DNA of 64,000 bases, taken from positions 124,001-188,000 of the forward strand of contig NZ_BCSR01000001.1 of the NCBI RefSeq assembly GCF_001570965.1, read 5' to 3'. The first letter of the stretch is position 1. Every line of letters begins with the position of its first letter. The stretch is from Janibacter corallicola NBRC 107790. Lineage in GTDB: Bacteria; Actinomycetota; Actinomycetes; Actinomycetales; Dermatophilaceae. Below, in pieces: positions 52,429-61,159 of the stretch. The notes below the pieces were generated by a model. It worked only from the letters and a program-made list of their open reading frames with translations, ran no database searches and was not told the origin of the DNA. The translations under genes and the position numbers were made by a program.

Positions 52429-53697
52429 GTGTCCATGAGTCAATCCCTCGAGGTCGTCCTCGTCGGCGGCGGCCTCGGCGGCCTCACCGCTGCCCTCGCC
52501 ATGCGCCAGCAGGGCCTGCGCGTCACCGTCCTCGAGCGCGCCGACGAGCTCGGCGAGGTCGGCGCAGGCATCCAGACCGCGCCCAATGCCGCCAGGGTCC
52601 TGATGGGTCTGGGTCTGCTGCCGGAGCTGGAGAGGATCAAGACGGAGCCGCAGGACCAGGTCCGGCGTCGGTGGAAGGACGGCAGCGTCATCGGCCTCAC
52701 GGCGCTGGGCCTGCACGTCAAGGACATCTACAACGCCCCCTACTGGCACTACCACCGCGCCGACCTCCATCAGGTCATCCACGACGCGTGCGTCGATCCA
52801 GCGGGTCACGGGCCCGTGGTGGAGGTCGTCACCGGCGCGCAGGCCAACGATGTCGACCAGAGCGACCCGGCCCGACCGGTCGTCATCACCTCCGACGGAC
52901 GCCGCTTCCAGGGTGATGTCGTCGTCGGCGCTGACGGCATCCGCTCAGCGGTCAGGGACGCACTCGGCGCCGAGGACACTCTCGAGTTCTCCGGCGAGAT
53001 GGCCTACCGGGTGCTCGTTCCGGGTGACGCGATCCGTGAGGACCCGGCGACACGCTGGCTGGTCGACCGCTTCCAGAGCACCATCTGGTACGGCCCGGAC
53101 CGGCACCTCGTCCACTACATGATCCGTGGCGGAGACATGCTGAACATCGTGGCGATCGTCCCCGCCGACGACGACATCGCCCGCACCTGGTCCCGTCCCG
53201 CGACGGTCGAGGAGATGCTCGAGCAGTACCGGGACTGGGACGACCGTGTCGCCGCGATGCTCTCCAAGGCCGGAGACGATTGCAGCGTCTGGGCCATGTA
53301 CCACCGCCGCCGCGACCCGGTCTGGGTCGACAACCATGTCGCGCTGCTCGGGGATGCCTGCCACGCCATGCTGCCCTACCAGGCGCAGGGTGCTTCGCAG
53401 GCCATGGAGGATGCGGGAGTGCTGGCCGAGGAGCTCGGCGCGGTGACCCGTGAGGACATCCCGGCTGCCCTGGCCCGGTACGTCTCGCGCCGCTCCAAGC
53501 ACGCGGGCATGGTCCAGGACGCCTCCTTCCGGAACAAGGACTTCTACCACCTGCCGGACGGGCCGGAGCAGGAGGAGCGGGACAAGAAGCTGGCGACCTT
53601 CAACGGCGAGTCCGACGTTTCCTACGACTGGCTCTGGAGCGGCAGTCCGCTCAACAACGCAGACACCGAGTCATACCACTACCAGTTCCGTCGCTGA
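52429..53697 (+). CDS. nicC: 6-hydroxynicotinate 3-monooxygenase (NicC)
   Basis: Flavin monooxygenase that decarboxylates and hydroxylates 6-hydroxynicotinate to 2,5-dihydroxypyridine. The 422-residue protein has the FAD-binding GGGLGGLTAALAMRQQG, the DG motif VVGADGIRSAVRDAL and the second FAD motif LLGDACHAMLPYQAQGASQAMEDA. It resembles salicylate hydroxylases, so assignment rests on the nic neighbours. The GTG at 52429 was chosen because AAGGAG lies 6 nt upstream; ATG 52435 is possible. Confidence 0.88.
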   Translation: MSMSQSLEVVLVGGGLGGLTAALAMRQQGLRVTVLERADELGEVGAGIQTAPNAARVLMGLGLLPELERIKTEPQDQVRRRWKDGSVIGLTALGLHVKDIYNAPYWHYHRADLHQVIHDACVDPAGHGPVVEVVTGAQANDVDQSDPARPVVITSDGRRFQGDVVVGADGIRSAVRDALGAEDTLEFSGEMAYRVLVPGDAIREDPATRWLVDRFQSTIWYGPDRHLVHYMIRGGDMLNIVAIVPADDDIARTWSRPATVEEMLEQYRDWDDRVAAMLSKAGDDCSVWAMYHRRRDPVWVDNHVALLGDACHAMLPYQAQGASQAMEDAGVLAEELGAVTREDIPAALARYVSRRSKHAGMVQDASFRNKDFYHLPDGPEQEERDKKLATFNGESDVSYDWLWSGSPLNNADTESYHYQFRR

Positions 53698-53743
53698 GCG
53701 ACTGCTCGAGCGGCTCCGGGCCTATCAATCAATGGAGATACGT

Positions 53744-55144
53744 ATGCGCACTGGAGACCAGATCGTCCAGGACCTTCCCTGGAAATGGAATGTGCAAGGC
53801 AAGATCTTCCTCATCGGCGGACTCGGGTACCTGTTCGACGCGTGGGACATCGCGCTCAACGGCTTCCTGACTCCACTCGTCGCGCTCGACTTCGACCTGT
53901 CGACGGGAGCCCGCGGCTATGTCGCGACGGCGAATCTCGTCGGCATGGCGGTCGGCGCGATCGTCTGGGGAAGCATTGCCGACCGACTCGGCCGCAAGAG
54001 GGCCTTCAGCATCACCTTGGCGATCTTCGCCCTGTTCTCCGTCCTCGGCGCCTTCTCCCCGAACTACGAGGTCTTCCTCGCGTTCCGTTTCATCGCCGGA
54101 TTCGGACTGGGTGGATGCATCCCCGTGGACTACGCGATCGTCGGTGAGTTCTCACCGAAGCGGGTGCGCGGAAAGGTGCTGACGGCCCTCGACCTCTTCT
54201 GGCCGATCGGTGCGACCCTGGCGGGGCTGTCGGCGTGGGCCCTGCTCGGTGTGGACCACAACTGGCGCGTGATGCTCGGCATCATGGTGCTCCCGGCCCT
54301 CCTCACGTTCTGGGTGCGCAGAGGTGTGCCCGAGTCGCCCATCTACCTGGCGAAGGTCGGTCGTGAGGCGGAGGCGCGCGAGGTCATCGATCGGCTCGTT
54401 CGTGCGACGGGCGCCACGCCGGAGGACTACGAGATCAAGCCGCCGGTGGTCGAGGCGAAGGTCAACGGCTTCGTGGCTGCTGCTCGGCAGCTGCGCATGA
54501 TCTGGGGCCGGATGCCGATGATCACGCTCACCGCGTGGATGCTCTTCGTGAGCATCATGGTCGTCTACTACGCCGCGCTCAGCTGGCTGCCGACCCTCCT
54601 GTCCGACGCCGGCGCCTCGTTCACGGTGGCCTTCCTGGGCTCGACCATCATGAGCGCCATCGGCATCTTCGGGTGTGCGCTGTCGACCTACCTGGTCGAC
54701 ATCACCGGTCGCAAGTGGCTCCTGGGAGTGAGCGCCAGCCTGGGGTCGGTCGCCCTGGTCGGTATCGGGGCAACCCTCGAGATGACCGGTCTGGCACTCA
54801 TCGCCATCGGGGTCTTCGGTTTCGTCATCCAGATGGCGATCCCGGTCCTGTACGCCTACATCGCAGAGATGTACCCGACCGAGGTCAGGGCGAGCGGCTT
54901 CGCGTGGTCCTCCTCCGCCAGCCGGGTCGCGACCGGGCTCACACCGCTGCTGTTCAGCGCGTGGATGTTCCCGGTCCTGGGCAAGGTCACCACCTTCCTC
55001 GTCCTGATGGTCCTCGTGTTCATCTCCGTCGCGATGATGGTGAAGTTCGCCCCCGAGACCAAGGGGATGGATCTGGACGCGGTGACCGACGACCGTGACG
55101 TGGACGCCGCACCGACGTCCGCGCCGGCCGCCGCGTTCGAGTGA
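53744..55144 (+). CDS. MFS transporter, probable nicotinate uptake
   Basis: Transporter of 466 residues with about 12 helices, resembling the metabolite:proton symporters that include the niacin transporters NiaP/NicT. It starts RTGDQIVQDLPWKWNVQGKIFLIGGLGYLFDAWDIALNG (in part), with DRLGRKRAF and RFIAGFGLGGCIPVDYAIVGEF motifs. Its place inside the nic cluster points to nicotinate uptake. The start at 53744 has GGAGA 5-6 nt upstream; another in-frame ATG is at 53732. Confidence 0.82.
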   Translation: MRTGDQIVQDLPWKWNVQGKIFLIGGLGYLFDAWDIALNGFLTPLVALDFDLSTGARGYVATANLVGMAVGAIVWGSIADRLGRKRAFSITLAIFALFSVLGAFSPNYEVFLAFRFIAGFGLGGCIPVDYAIVGEFSPKRVRGKVLTALDLFWPIGATLAGLSAWALLGVDHNWRVMLGIMVLPALLTFWVRRGVPESPIYLAKVGREAEAREVIDRLVRATGATPEDYEIKPPVVEAKVNGFVAAARQLRMIWGRMPMITLTAWMLFVSIMVVYYAALSWLPTLLSDAGASFTVAFLGSTIMSAIGIFGCALSTYLVDITGRKWLLGVSASLGSVALVGIGATLEMTGLALIAIGVFGFVIQMAIPVLYAYIAEMYPTEVRASGFAWSSSASRVATGLTPLLFSAWMFPVLGKVTTFLVLMVLVFISVAMMVKFAPETKGMDLDAVTDDRDVDAAPTSAPAAAFE

Positions 55145-55197
55145 TCACCCGCATGTGAGATCCCAGCACGGCCACACCTCTACGACCCAGGAGTCCT

Positions 55198-56031
55198 GTG
55201 AAACCCGCACCCGTCAACTACCACCGCGCGGCCAGCGTCGGCGATGCGCTCGCCCTGCTGAGCGAGTTCGGTGAGGAGTCGAAGGTCATCGCCGGTGGAC
55301 AGTCGCTCGTCCCGATGATGAGCTTCCGGCTGGCGCGACCCGAGCACCTCGTCGACATCACCAGGGTCCCGGGTCTCGATGCCATCGAGCTCGTCGACGA
55401 CGAGCTGGCGATCGGCGCTCTGACCACGCACCAGGCGGTGCTCGAGAGCCCGATCGTCCGTGGGAGCCGTGGCCATCGCATGGTTGCGACGACGATGCGC
55501 CACGTCGGGCACCTGCCGATTCGTACCCGCGGGACCGTGGGCGGCAGCATCGCCCACGCCGACGGCTCCGCCGAGTGGCCGCTCCTGTGCGTCCTCCTCG
55601 GAGCGAGGATCGTCGCCGAGGGCTCCACCGGCGAGCGGGAGATCGCCGCCGAGGAGTTCTTCTTCGGTCTCTACACGACGGCGCTCGAGATGGACGAGAT
55701 CGTCACTCGCGTGGTCCTTCCCGCGGCCGAGGGGGCCACCGGGTTCGCCGAGTACGGCCTGCGGCACGGCGACTTCGCCCTGGCTGCGGCGGGAGTGGTT
55801 CTCCCGTCGCCCGGAGGGGCAGCCGGGTCCCGGGTCGTGGTCAGCGGGGCCGCTCCGGCTCCGAGCCGACTGCCACGGGCCGAGTCCGCACTGGACGACG
55901 AGGCAGACGAGGCCGCGCTGCGGACAGCCGTCGGCGCCGACCTCGACGACCTCGAGGTGGACGACGACTACCAGCGCGGCCTGGTGACCGGCATGGTCAC
56001 CGATGCCGTGGAGGAGGCACGGAAGCGATGA
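55198..56031 (+). CDS. FAD subunit of a molybdenum hydroxylase (nicotinate dehydrogenase)
   Basis: CoxM/KdhM-like subunit of 277 residues. FAD-binding motifs are VIAGGQSLVPMMSFRLA and TRGTVGGSIAHADGSAEWP. The GTG start has AGGAG upstream. It is the first gene of a run of seven with 4-bp overlaps. As part of a three-subunit xanthine dehydrogenase-family enzyme in a nic cluster it most likely helps hydroxylate nicotinate to 6-hydroxynicotinate, passing electrons from the iron-sulfur subunit to an acceptor. Confidence 0.88.
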   Translation: MKPAPVNYHRAASVGDALALLSEFGEESKVIAGGQSLVPMMSFRLARPEHLVDITRVPGLDAIELVDDELAIGALTTHQAVLESPIVRGSRGHRMVATTMRHVGHLPIRTRGTVGGSIAHADGSAEWPLLCVLLGARIVAEGSTGEREIAAEEFFFGLYTTALEMDEIVTRVVLPAAEGATGFAEYGLRHGDFALAAAGVVLPSPGGAAGSRVVVSGAAPAPSRLPRAESALDDEADEAALRTAVGADLDDLEVDDDYQRGLVTGMVTDAVEEARKR

Positions 56032-58436
56032 GCACACCTGAGCAGCCATCGAGCGGGGAGGCCACGCTGCGCTCTCCCACGATGTCCCGGGACGGGGCCT
56101 TCATCGGTGCAGGGGTCCGTCGGCGTGAGGACCCCCGGCTCCTGACGGGCGCCGGGCGATTCGTCGACGACATCGACCTGACCGGGCAGCTCCATGCCCA
56201 GTTCGTCCGCAGTCGGGTCGCCTTCGGGCGGATCCTCGAGGTCGACCTCGAGGCCGCTCGCGCGGTGCCCGGCGTCGTGGCCGCCTTCTCGGCGGACGAC
56301 CTCGTGATGGCCCCGATCACCGCCCTCCTCGACCGGCCCTTCGAGCAGTTCCGACCGACCGACATGCCCGTCCTCGCCCACGACGTCGTGCGCTTCATCG
56401 GTGAGCCGATCGCCATCGTCATCGCACGGACGCCGCACGCCGCGGAGGACGGCGTGGAGGCTGCGCGCGTGGAGTACGAGGAGTACGAGGCGATCGTCTC
56501 CGCCGACGCCGCGATGGCCGACGGCGCCCGGCGGATCCACGACGGGGCTCCGGACAATGTCCTCGTCGACGTCTCCCTCTTCGACACACCCGGGGTGGAC
56601 GACGCCTTCGAGCGAGCGGCCCGGGTCATCGAGGTCTCCCTGGACACGGGGCGGCAGAACGCGCTGCCGATGGAGACGCGGGCGGCCCTGGCCCAGTGGG
56701 ACGCGCGTGAGTCCCAGCTCGTGCTCCACACCCCCACCCAGGTGCCGCACCTCGTGCGTACCGCCACGGCGGCCAGCCTGGGGTTGCCCGAACGCCAGGT
56801 GCGCGTCGTCGTCCCCGACATGGGCGGTGGCTTCGGCATCAAGTGCGTCGTCGGGCGCGAGGAGATGGCGGTCGCCGCGGCGGCCAAACGCATCGGCAAG
56901 CCGGTCAAGTGGATCGAGGACCGCAAGGACGCCCTCACCGCCTCGTTCCTCGCCCGGGAGCAGCACTACACGGCGCGGGCGGCCTTCGCGGAGGACGGTG
57001 AGTTCCTCGCGCTGGACGTCGACGTGGCCTGCGACATGGGTGCCTATTCGTGCTACCCCTTCACGGCCGGCATCGAACCCCTCATGGCTTCCGCCGAGAT
57101 GCCCGGGGTCTACCGACTCGGCGCCTACCGCGTGCGGGCCCTCGCGGTCGCGAGCAACAAGGCGCCGTCCGCCCCGTACCGAGGGGTCTCGCGCCCCCAG
57201 TACGTCATGCTTCTCGAGCAGATCATGGACCGAGCAGGGCGAGCCCTCGCCATGGACCCGCTCGACGTGCGCCGGCGCAACCTCATCACCGAGTTCCCCT
57301 ACACGTCGATCAACAACATCACGTACGACCCCGGCTCCTACCTGGAGTCGCTCGACCTGTGCGAGCAGATGGTCCGCGAGGAGGGGTGGTACGAGTGGCA
57401 GAGCCGCGCCCGCGAGCAGGGACGCCACATCGGCATCGGTTACGCGTGCTTCAGCGAGCGGACCGGGTACGGCAGCTCGGCCTTCGCCGCTCGCAAGATG
57501 CTCGTCGTCCCCGGCTTCGACATCTCCGACATCCGGATGGATCTCGACGGGACCATCACCGTCACGAGCGGCACGATGAGTCACGGTCAGAGCCACGAGA
57601 CGACGATGGCCCAGGTCGTCGCCGATGCATTGCAGGTCGACGTCGAACGGGTCCAGCTGCACCAGGGCGACACCGACCGCATCACATACGGGTTCGGCAC
57701 CTTCGCCTCGCGGTCGGCAGTCATCGGGGCCAGCGCCGTGCAGCTCGCCTCGCGTGCTCTCGGGGACGACCTCGTCGAGATCGCCGCGCACTTGATGGAG
57801 ACCAACACGGACAACCTCCACCTGCGGGACGGCGCGGTCCAGCGACGGGACCTACCCGACCAGCGGCTCACCTACGAGCAGATCGCGAACGTGGCCTACC
57901 TCCAGTCGCACCGGCTGCCGAAGGGCGTCAGTCCCGGCCTCCACGCGTCGGCCTCCTTCGACGTCACCAACGACGGCACCTTCTCCAACGCCACCCAGGC
58001 AGCTGTCGTGGAGCTGGACGCGACCACGGGCGCCGTGCAGATCCTGCGCTACTTCTGCGTCGAGGACTGCGGCGTGGCGATCAACCCGACCGTCGTCGAG
58101 GGGCAGGCCCGCGGTGGCATCGCCCAGGGGATCGCCGGAGCGCTCTACGAGGAGATCACCTACGACGCCAACGGGGAGCCCTCGTGCGCAAGCTTCATGG
58201 ACTACTGCGTCCCGACGGCGATGGAGACCCCCGACATCAGGATGGCCCACCTCGAGACGCCGTGCATCTACAACGAGACCGGCGCGAAGGGGGCGGGAGA
58301 GGGCGGGACCATCGGGGCTCCGGGCGCCCTCCTCGGGGCGGTCAACGACGCACTCCACCGCACCGGGTCCCAGATCGACCGGACACCCATCACCCCGCGC
58401 GCCGTGCAGGCCGCACTCTCAGGAGGTACCCGATGA
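56028..58436 (+). CDS. Molybdopterin subunit of nicotinate dehydrogenase
   Basis: Catalytic subunit of 802 residues of the xanthine dehydrogenase family. Motifs are DPRLLTGAGRFVDDIDL, GGGFGIKCVVGREE (Mo-site glycine-rich loop), APYRGVSRPQYVMLLEQ and the C-terminal GAKGAGEGGTIGAPGAL with the catalytic Glu. It lacks the AYxCSFR signature of form I CO dehydrogenase, so it is not a CO oxidiser. The neighbours make nicotinate the probable substrate. It overlaps the genes on both sides by 4 bp. Confidence 0.88.
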   Translation: MSTPEQPSSGEATLRSPTMSRDGAFIGAGVRRREDPRLLTGAGRFVDDIDLTGQLHAQFVRSRVAFGRILEVDLEAARAVPGVVAAFSADDLVMAPITALLDRPFEQFRPTDMPVLAHDVVRFIGEPIAIVIARTPHAAEDGVEAARVEYEEYEAIVSADAAMADGARRIHDGAPDNVLVDVSLFDTPGVDDAFERAARVIEVSLDTGRQNALPMETRAALAQWDARESQLVLHTPTQVPHLVRTATAASLGLPERQVRVVVPDMGGGFGIKCVVGREEMAVAAAAKRIGKPVKWIEDRKDALTASFLAREQHYTARAAFAEDGEFLALDVDVACDMGAYSCYPFTAGIEPLMASAEMPGVYRLGAYRVRALAVASNKAPSAPYRGVSRPQYVMLLEQIMDRAGRALAMDPLDVRRRNLITEFPYTSINNITYDPGSYLESLDLCEQMVREEGWYEWQSRAREQGRHIGIGYACFSERTGYGSSAFAARKMLVVPGFDISDIRMDLDGTITVTSGTMSHGQSHETTMAQVVADALQVDVERVQLHQGDTDRITYGFGTFASRSAVIGASAVQLASRALGDDLVEIAAHLMETNTDNLHLRDGAVQRRDLPDQRLTYEQIANVAYLQSHRLPKGVSPGLHASASFDVTNDGTFSNATQAAVVELDATTGAVQILRYFCVEDCGVAINPTVVEGQARGGIAQGIAGALYEEITYDANGEPSCASFMDYCVPTAMETPDIRMAHLETPCIYNETGAKGAGEGGTIGAPGALLGAVNDALHRTGSQIDRTPITPRAVQAALSGGTR

Positions 58437-58942
58437 ATGACCGCCATCTCATCGAGTTGACCGTCAATGGTGAGGAGCACGAACTCCTCGTCGAGGCCCG
58501 CGAGACCCTCGTCGACGTGCTTCGCCACCGGGTCGGAGCCACCGGCACCCACGTCGCCTGCGAACACGGGATCTGCGGTGCGTGCACCGTGCTCGTCGAC
58601 GGGGAGCCGACGCGATCCTGCCTCGTGCTGGGGGTCATGGCCGACGGCAGTGAGGTCCGGACCGTCGAGTCGCTCGCCGACGAAGGCGGCCTGAACGACC
58701 TCCAGGAGGCCTTCACGGACTGCCACTCGCTGCAGTGCGGGTTCTGCACTCCCGGGATGCTCATGCTCGCCGAGGGGGGCATCCCCCACCTGGAGAGCTC
58801 CGACAGGGAAGAGATCCGAGAGCTCGTCTCGGCCAACCTCTGTCGCTGCACGGGCTACGAGACCATCGTCGACGCAGTCGGCCGGGTCGCCCGGCACCGC
58901 CGCGGCGAGACCCCGGACACCTCCGAAGGAGCACCCGCATGA
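58433..58942 (+). CDS. [2Fe-2S] subunit of nicotinate dehydrogenase
   Basis: Subunit of 169 residues with two [2Fe-2S] clusters: the ferredoxin-like set Cys43, Cys48, Cys51 and Cys63, and the C-terminal set Cys102, Cys105, Cys137 and Cys139 (CGFC...CRC). It links the Mo site to the FAD subunit. An AGGAGG ribosome site lies upstream despite the overlap with the Mo subunit gene. Confidence 0.93.
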   Translation: MNDRHLIELTVNGEEHELLVEARETLVDVLRHRVGATGTHVACEHGICGACTVLVDGEPTRSCLVLGVMADGSEVRTVESLADEGGLNDLQEAFTDCHSLQCGFCTPGMLMLAEGGIPHLESSDREEIRELVSANLCRCTGYETIVDAVGRVARHRRGETPDTSEGAPA

Positions 58943-59628
58943 AGATCGAGAACACGGCTGTCGTGACGGCTGACCCCGAGCGGGTCTTCGCCCTCATCAA
59001 CGACGTGGAGCGGGTGGCCTCCTGCCTGCCCGGGGCCGAGCTGCTGGACCGCGAGGGCGAGGACGGCTATCGCGGTCGGGTCGGCCTCCGGGTCGGGCCG
59101 ATCGGTGCCTCCTTCGAGGGGGTGCTGCGATTCGTCGAGGTGGACCAGATCGCGCGGACCATGCGCCTGGTGGGCCGCGGCACGGACGTCAAGGGAAACG
59201 GGGACGCAGAGGCCGATGTGTGGCTCGCAGTCGTCGAGCACCCGGACGGGTCGCTGCTGCAGATCACCACGGACCTGAACATCCGCGGGAAGTTCGTGCA
59301 GTTCGGCAAGGGGGCGATCGCCTCGGTCTCCAACAAGATCCTCGCGCAATTCGCCACGAACATGGCCTCGCTCCTGGAGGAGCCCGCGGAGGCCGTCCCG
59401 GACGAGGTCGGGGCCACGGTCGACCAGCGCTCGCCCGTCGGTGCCATGACCACCACGAGAGGGAGCGGACTCCCCCCTTCGCCCCCTCGTGGTACTGCCA
59501 CTGGTACCGGGTTGCTCGACGAGGCGACCAGGCGTCGGCTGACGATCGCAGCGACCTTCGTCGCCGGCTGCATCGAGGGCTGGATCCTCACGCGGGCCTT
59601 CGGCCGGCGGCAGGGAGGTCGGTCATGA
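58939..59628 (+). CDS. CoxG-like SRPBCC protein
   Basis: Protein of 229 residues with an SRPBCC lipid-pocket domain (about 1-145, starting IENTAVVTADPERVFALINDVERVASCLPGAE), a disordered linker and a C-terminal hydrophobic stretch (TIAATFVAGCIEGWILTRAF) followed by basic residues, likely a membrane contact. CoxG proteins accompany molybdenum CO dehydrogenases and have been linked to quinone handling and membrane attachment. Here one is in a nicotinate operon, which suggests a link to the quinone pool. Confidence 0.85.
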   Translation: MKIENTAVVTADPERVFALINDVERVASCLPGAELLDREGEDGYRGRVGLRVGPIGASFEGVLRFVEVDQIARTMRLVGRGTDVKGNGDAEADVWLAVVEHPDGSLLQITTDLNIRGKFVQFGKGAIASVSNKILAQFATNMASLLEEPAEAVPDEVGATVDQRSPVGAMTTTRGSGLPPSPPRGTATGTGLLDEATRRRLTIAATFVAGCIEGWILTRAFGRRQGGRS

Positions 59629-60305
59629 CCAGCACCCCGACGAATGGGGTCGACGAGACCACTCGGGCGACCTATGACCGTGCCGGGTGGGGCGGCAGCG
59701 TCGACCGAGGCTCTCGGCCCGCACTGGTGGTCATCGACCTGACCCGCGGATTCACCGAGCCGCAGTTCGACGCCGGCTCCGATCTCACCGACGTCGTCAC
59801 GGCGACCTCCGGACTCATCGACGCGGCGCACGCCCAGGGCCACCCGGTCATCGTGACGCGCATCGTGTACAGCCGGGCCGAGGTGCAGCCCGGCGTCGTC
59901 ACCTGGCTCACCAAGGCGGCCGGGATGCGCGGCATGCTCGAGGGCAGCGAGGCGATCGTCCTCGATCCGCGCCTCCCCGTCGAGGACGCGACGGATGTCG
60001 TGATCGACAAGAAGGGGGCGTCGGCCTTCCACGGGACGACCCTGGCCGCGCTGCTACGGGCTCGGGGGTGCGACACCGTCGTGCTCACCGGCGCGACCAC
60101 CAGCGGGTGCATCCGAGCCTCCGCCGTGGACGCCGTGCAGGACGGCTTCTCCGTCCTCGTGCCCCGTGAGGCGGTCGGTGACCGCGCCCAGGGCCCGCAC
60201 GAGGCCAATCTCTTCGACATCCAGGCAAAGTACGGCGACGTCGTCGACCTCGAGGACGCGCTCGCTTATCTGTCCGGTGAACCGGACGAAGGAGGAACAG
60301 CATGA
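59625..60305 (+). CDS. nicF: Maleamate amidohydrolase (NicF)
   Basis: Isochorismatase-fold cysteine hydrolase of 226 residues that removes the amide of maleamate to give maleate and ammonia. The catalytic triad is visible: Asp38 in VVIDLTRGF, a Lys in DKKGASAF (129 or 130) and Cys162 in TGATTSGCIRAS. Carbamoylsarcosine amidase relatives share these motifs, so the name rests on the cluster. It overlaps genes on both sides. Confidence 0.9.
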   Translation: MTSTPTNGVDETTRATYDRAGWGGSVDRGSRPALVVIDLTRGFTEPQFDAGSDLTDVVTATSGLIDAAHAQGHPVIVTRIVYSRAEVQPGVVTWLTKAAGMRGMLEGSEAIVLDPRLPVEDATDVVIDKKGASAFHGTTLAALLRARGCDTVVLTGATTSGCIRASAVDAVQDGFSVLVPREAVGDRAQGPHEANLFDIQAKYGDVVDLEDALAYLSGEPDEGGTA

Positions 60306-61159
60306 CGGACCGCACGGTCTCCCTGACAGCGCTGGCGGACCTGCCGGCGACCGGAGCGTCGAGCCGGTGGGTCGACGGCGAGGTGGGTCTGCACGTCCTG
60401 GACTATCCGGGACCCGACCGGGCGACCCTCGCCCCCGTCGTCCTCGTGCCCGGCATCTCGATGCCTGCGATGGGCATGGACTTCGTCGCGCGGGACCTCG
60501 CCACCACCCGGCGGGTCCTCGTCACCGATGTCCGAGGTCGCGGGCTGTCCCAGTCCGGCGAGGACTACTCGACCGAGGCCTACGCAGGTGACGTCGAGCG
60601 CATCGTCGAGGCGCTGGTGCCCGGGACGGGAGCGGTCCTCCTGGGCCACTCGATGGGTGCCAGGATCGTCACCCTGGTTGCCGCCCGGGGGCGGGTGGAG
60701 CACGGCGGCGTCATCGCTGTGGACCCGCCGACCTCCGGCCCGGGCCGCGATCCGTACCCGACGAGCCGGGCGGCCTTCATGGGGCAGGTCGAGGAGGCGC
60801 TGCGCGGCACGAGCGCCGACGAGGTCGCCTCCTCGTGGCCGTCGTGGCCCCGGCGGGAGCAGGAGATCCGGGCCCGGTGGCTGGGGTCCTGCGAACCCGA
60901 GGCGATCGGCGCCACGCACGACGCGTTCGAGAGCGAGGACTTCTTCCAGTGGTGGCCGCGGGTGCCCGCTCCCGTCGCCTTCATCCGCGGGTCCGACAGT
61001 CCCGTCGTGCCGGAGAGCGTCATGGCGGAGGTCACCAGCGGGAACCCGGCCGCCTCCACCCATGTTGTTCCCGAGGCCGGACACATGGTCTTCTGGGACA
61101 ACCGAGTGGGGGCTAACCAAGCTCTCAGGGAGGCCTTGGGCGCGATCGACGCCTTGTGA
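60302..61159 (+). CDS. nicD: N-formylmaleamate deformylase (NicD)
   Basis: Alpha/beta hydrolase of 285 residues that releases formate from N-formylmaleamate. The nucleophile Ser117 is in LLGHSMGAR, the acid is probably an Asp (TVD or AVDP region), and the base His is in VPEAGHMVFWD. It is coupled to nicF by overlap and to the regulator at its other end. The fold alone is generic; the position in the nic pathway gives the assignment. Confidence 0.88.
   Translation: MTDRTVSLTALADLPATGASSRWVDGEVGLHVLDYPGPDRATLAPVVLVPGISMPAMGMDFVARDLATTRRVLVTDVRGRGLSQSGEDYSTEAYAGDVERIVEALVPGTGAVLLGHSMGARIVTLVAARGRVEHGGVIAVDPPTSGPGRDPYPTSRAAFMGQVEEALRGTSADEVASSWPSWPRREQEIRARWLGSCEPEAIGATHDAFESEDFFQWWPRVPAPVAFIRGSDSPVVPESVMAEVTSGNPAASTHVVPEAGHMVFWDNRVGANQALREALGAIDAL

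Noticed and set aside
56028-58436. Aerobic CO dehydrogenase large subunit, prompted by the neighbouring coxG-like gene
   Set aside because: The AYxCSFR active-site signature is absent and all other neighbours belong to nicotinate breakdown.
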